The translations under genes were made by a program, and so were the position numbers. From Nitrospirales bacterium (GTDB lineage: Bacteria > Nitrospirota > Nitrospiria > Nitrospirales > UBA2166), in contig JAJDBL010000192.1 of assembly GCA_029261375.1 (NCBI GenBank), forward strand, positions 1 through 6,149: a stretch of 6,149 nucleotides of DNA, read 5' to 3'. Positions 6,090-6,149 of the stretch are shown one piece after another (positions within the stretch are counted from its first letter, which is position 1; every line of letters begins with the position of its first letter). The notes beneath the pieces were generated by a model. The model was not told the DNA's origin, did no database searches, and saw nothing but the letters and a program-made list of their open reading frames with translations.

Positions 6090-6149
6090 GCGTTGCCATC
6101 CACCATGTTCATAACGTTCTCCGGACGTATGAAAAAGCATTCAAGACGA
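6086..6149 (+). CDS. Partial gene, conserved-looking N-terminus
   Basis: The ATG at 6086 overlaps the preceding stop (ATGA) and stays open to the window edge, giving 21 codons beginning MSVAIHHVHNVLRTYEKAF. The tight overlap suggests it belongs to the same operon. The V-x-N-V-L-R-T-Y pattern reminds me of short uncharacterised proteins encoded in flagellar clusters of Nitrospira and deltaproteobacteria, but this is memory of style and not a match I can verify. The upstream ribosome binding site is weak (GGCGGG at 6071-6076), consistent with translational coupling. Confidence 0.5.
   Translation, partial: MSVAIHHVHNVLRTYEKAFKT

Noticed and set aside
1..6149. CRISPR arrays, tRNA or rRNA genes, insertion sequences, phage attachment sites
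   Set aside because: I saw no regularly spaced repeats, no tRNA-like cloverleaf segments, no transposase-like frames and no flanking target duplications; the window is an ordinary compact flagellar operon in layout.

Overview
The window is one strand of a flagellar filament gene cluster. It reads left to right as flagellin (fliC), a FlaG-family protein, filament cap protein (fliD), flagellin export chaperone (fliS), a FliT/FlgN-like chaperone, a small histidine-kinase-dimerisation-like protein, and the first codons of another gene that runs off the right edge. All genes are on the plus strand. The order fliC-flaG-fliD-fliS-fliT-like, the flagellin ends and the large FliD suggest a Gram-negative bacterium with a late-flagellar operon. 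My impression is Nitrospira or a related Nitrospirota; this is recognition of protein style, not a database match, and a deltaproteobacterium-like lineage is not excluded.

Region by region: positions 1-286 hold no convincing gene. They contain a near-consensus sigma-28 (FliA) promoter at 100-127 and a leader of about 150 nt with four ANGGA motifs, one of them displayed in the loop of a small hairpin at the fliC ribosome binding site. That is the layout expected of CsrA control. fliC follows (287-2104), then a very strong GC-rich hairpin without a U-tract (2127-2156), then flaG (2204-2581), fliD (2630-4945), fliS (4955-5362) and the fliT-like gene (5359-5724). The fliS stop overlaps the next start (ATGA). 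After a 71-nt gap comes a roughly 97-residue protein that appears to be a bare DHp (HisKA-like) two-helix hairpin (5796-6089). Its stop again overlaps the next start at 6086.

How the genes work together: sigma-28 switches on the filament genes after hook completion. Flagellin is the filament subunit, FliS holds it for export, FliD caps the growing filament and the FliT-like protein probably chaperones FliD. FlaG is thought to affect filament length or assembly. The strong hairpin after fliC could set flagellin expression apart from the less abundant downstream proteins. The DHp-like protein is the least expected member and the most interesting lead; the leader RNA of fliC is the second.
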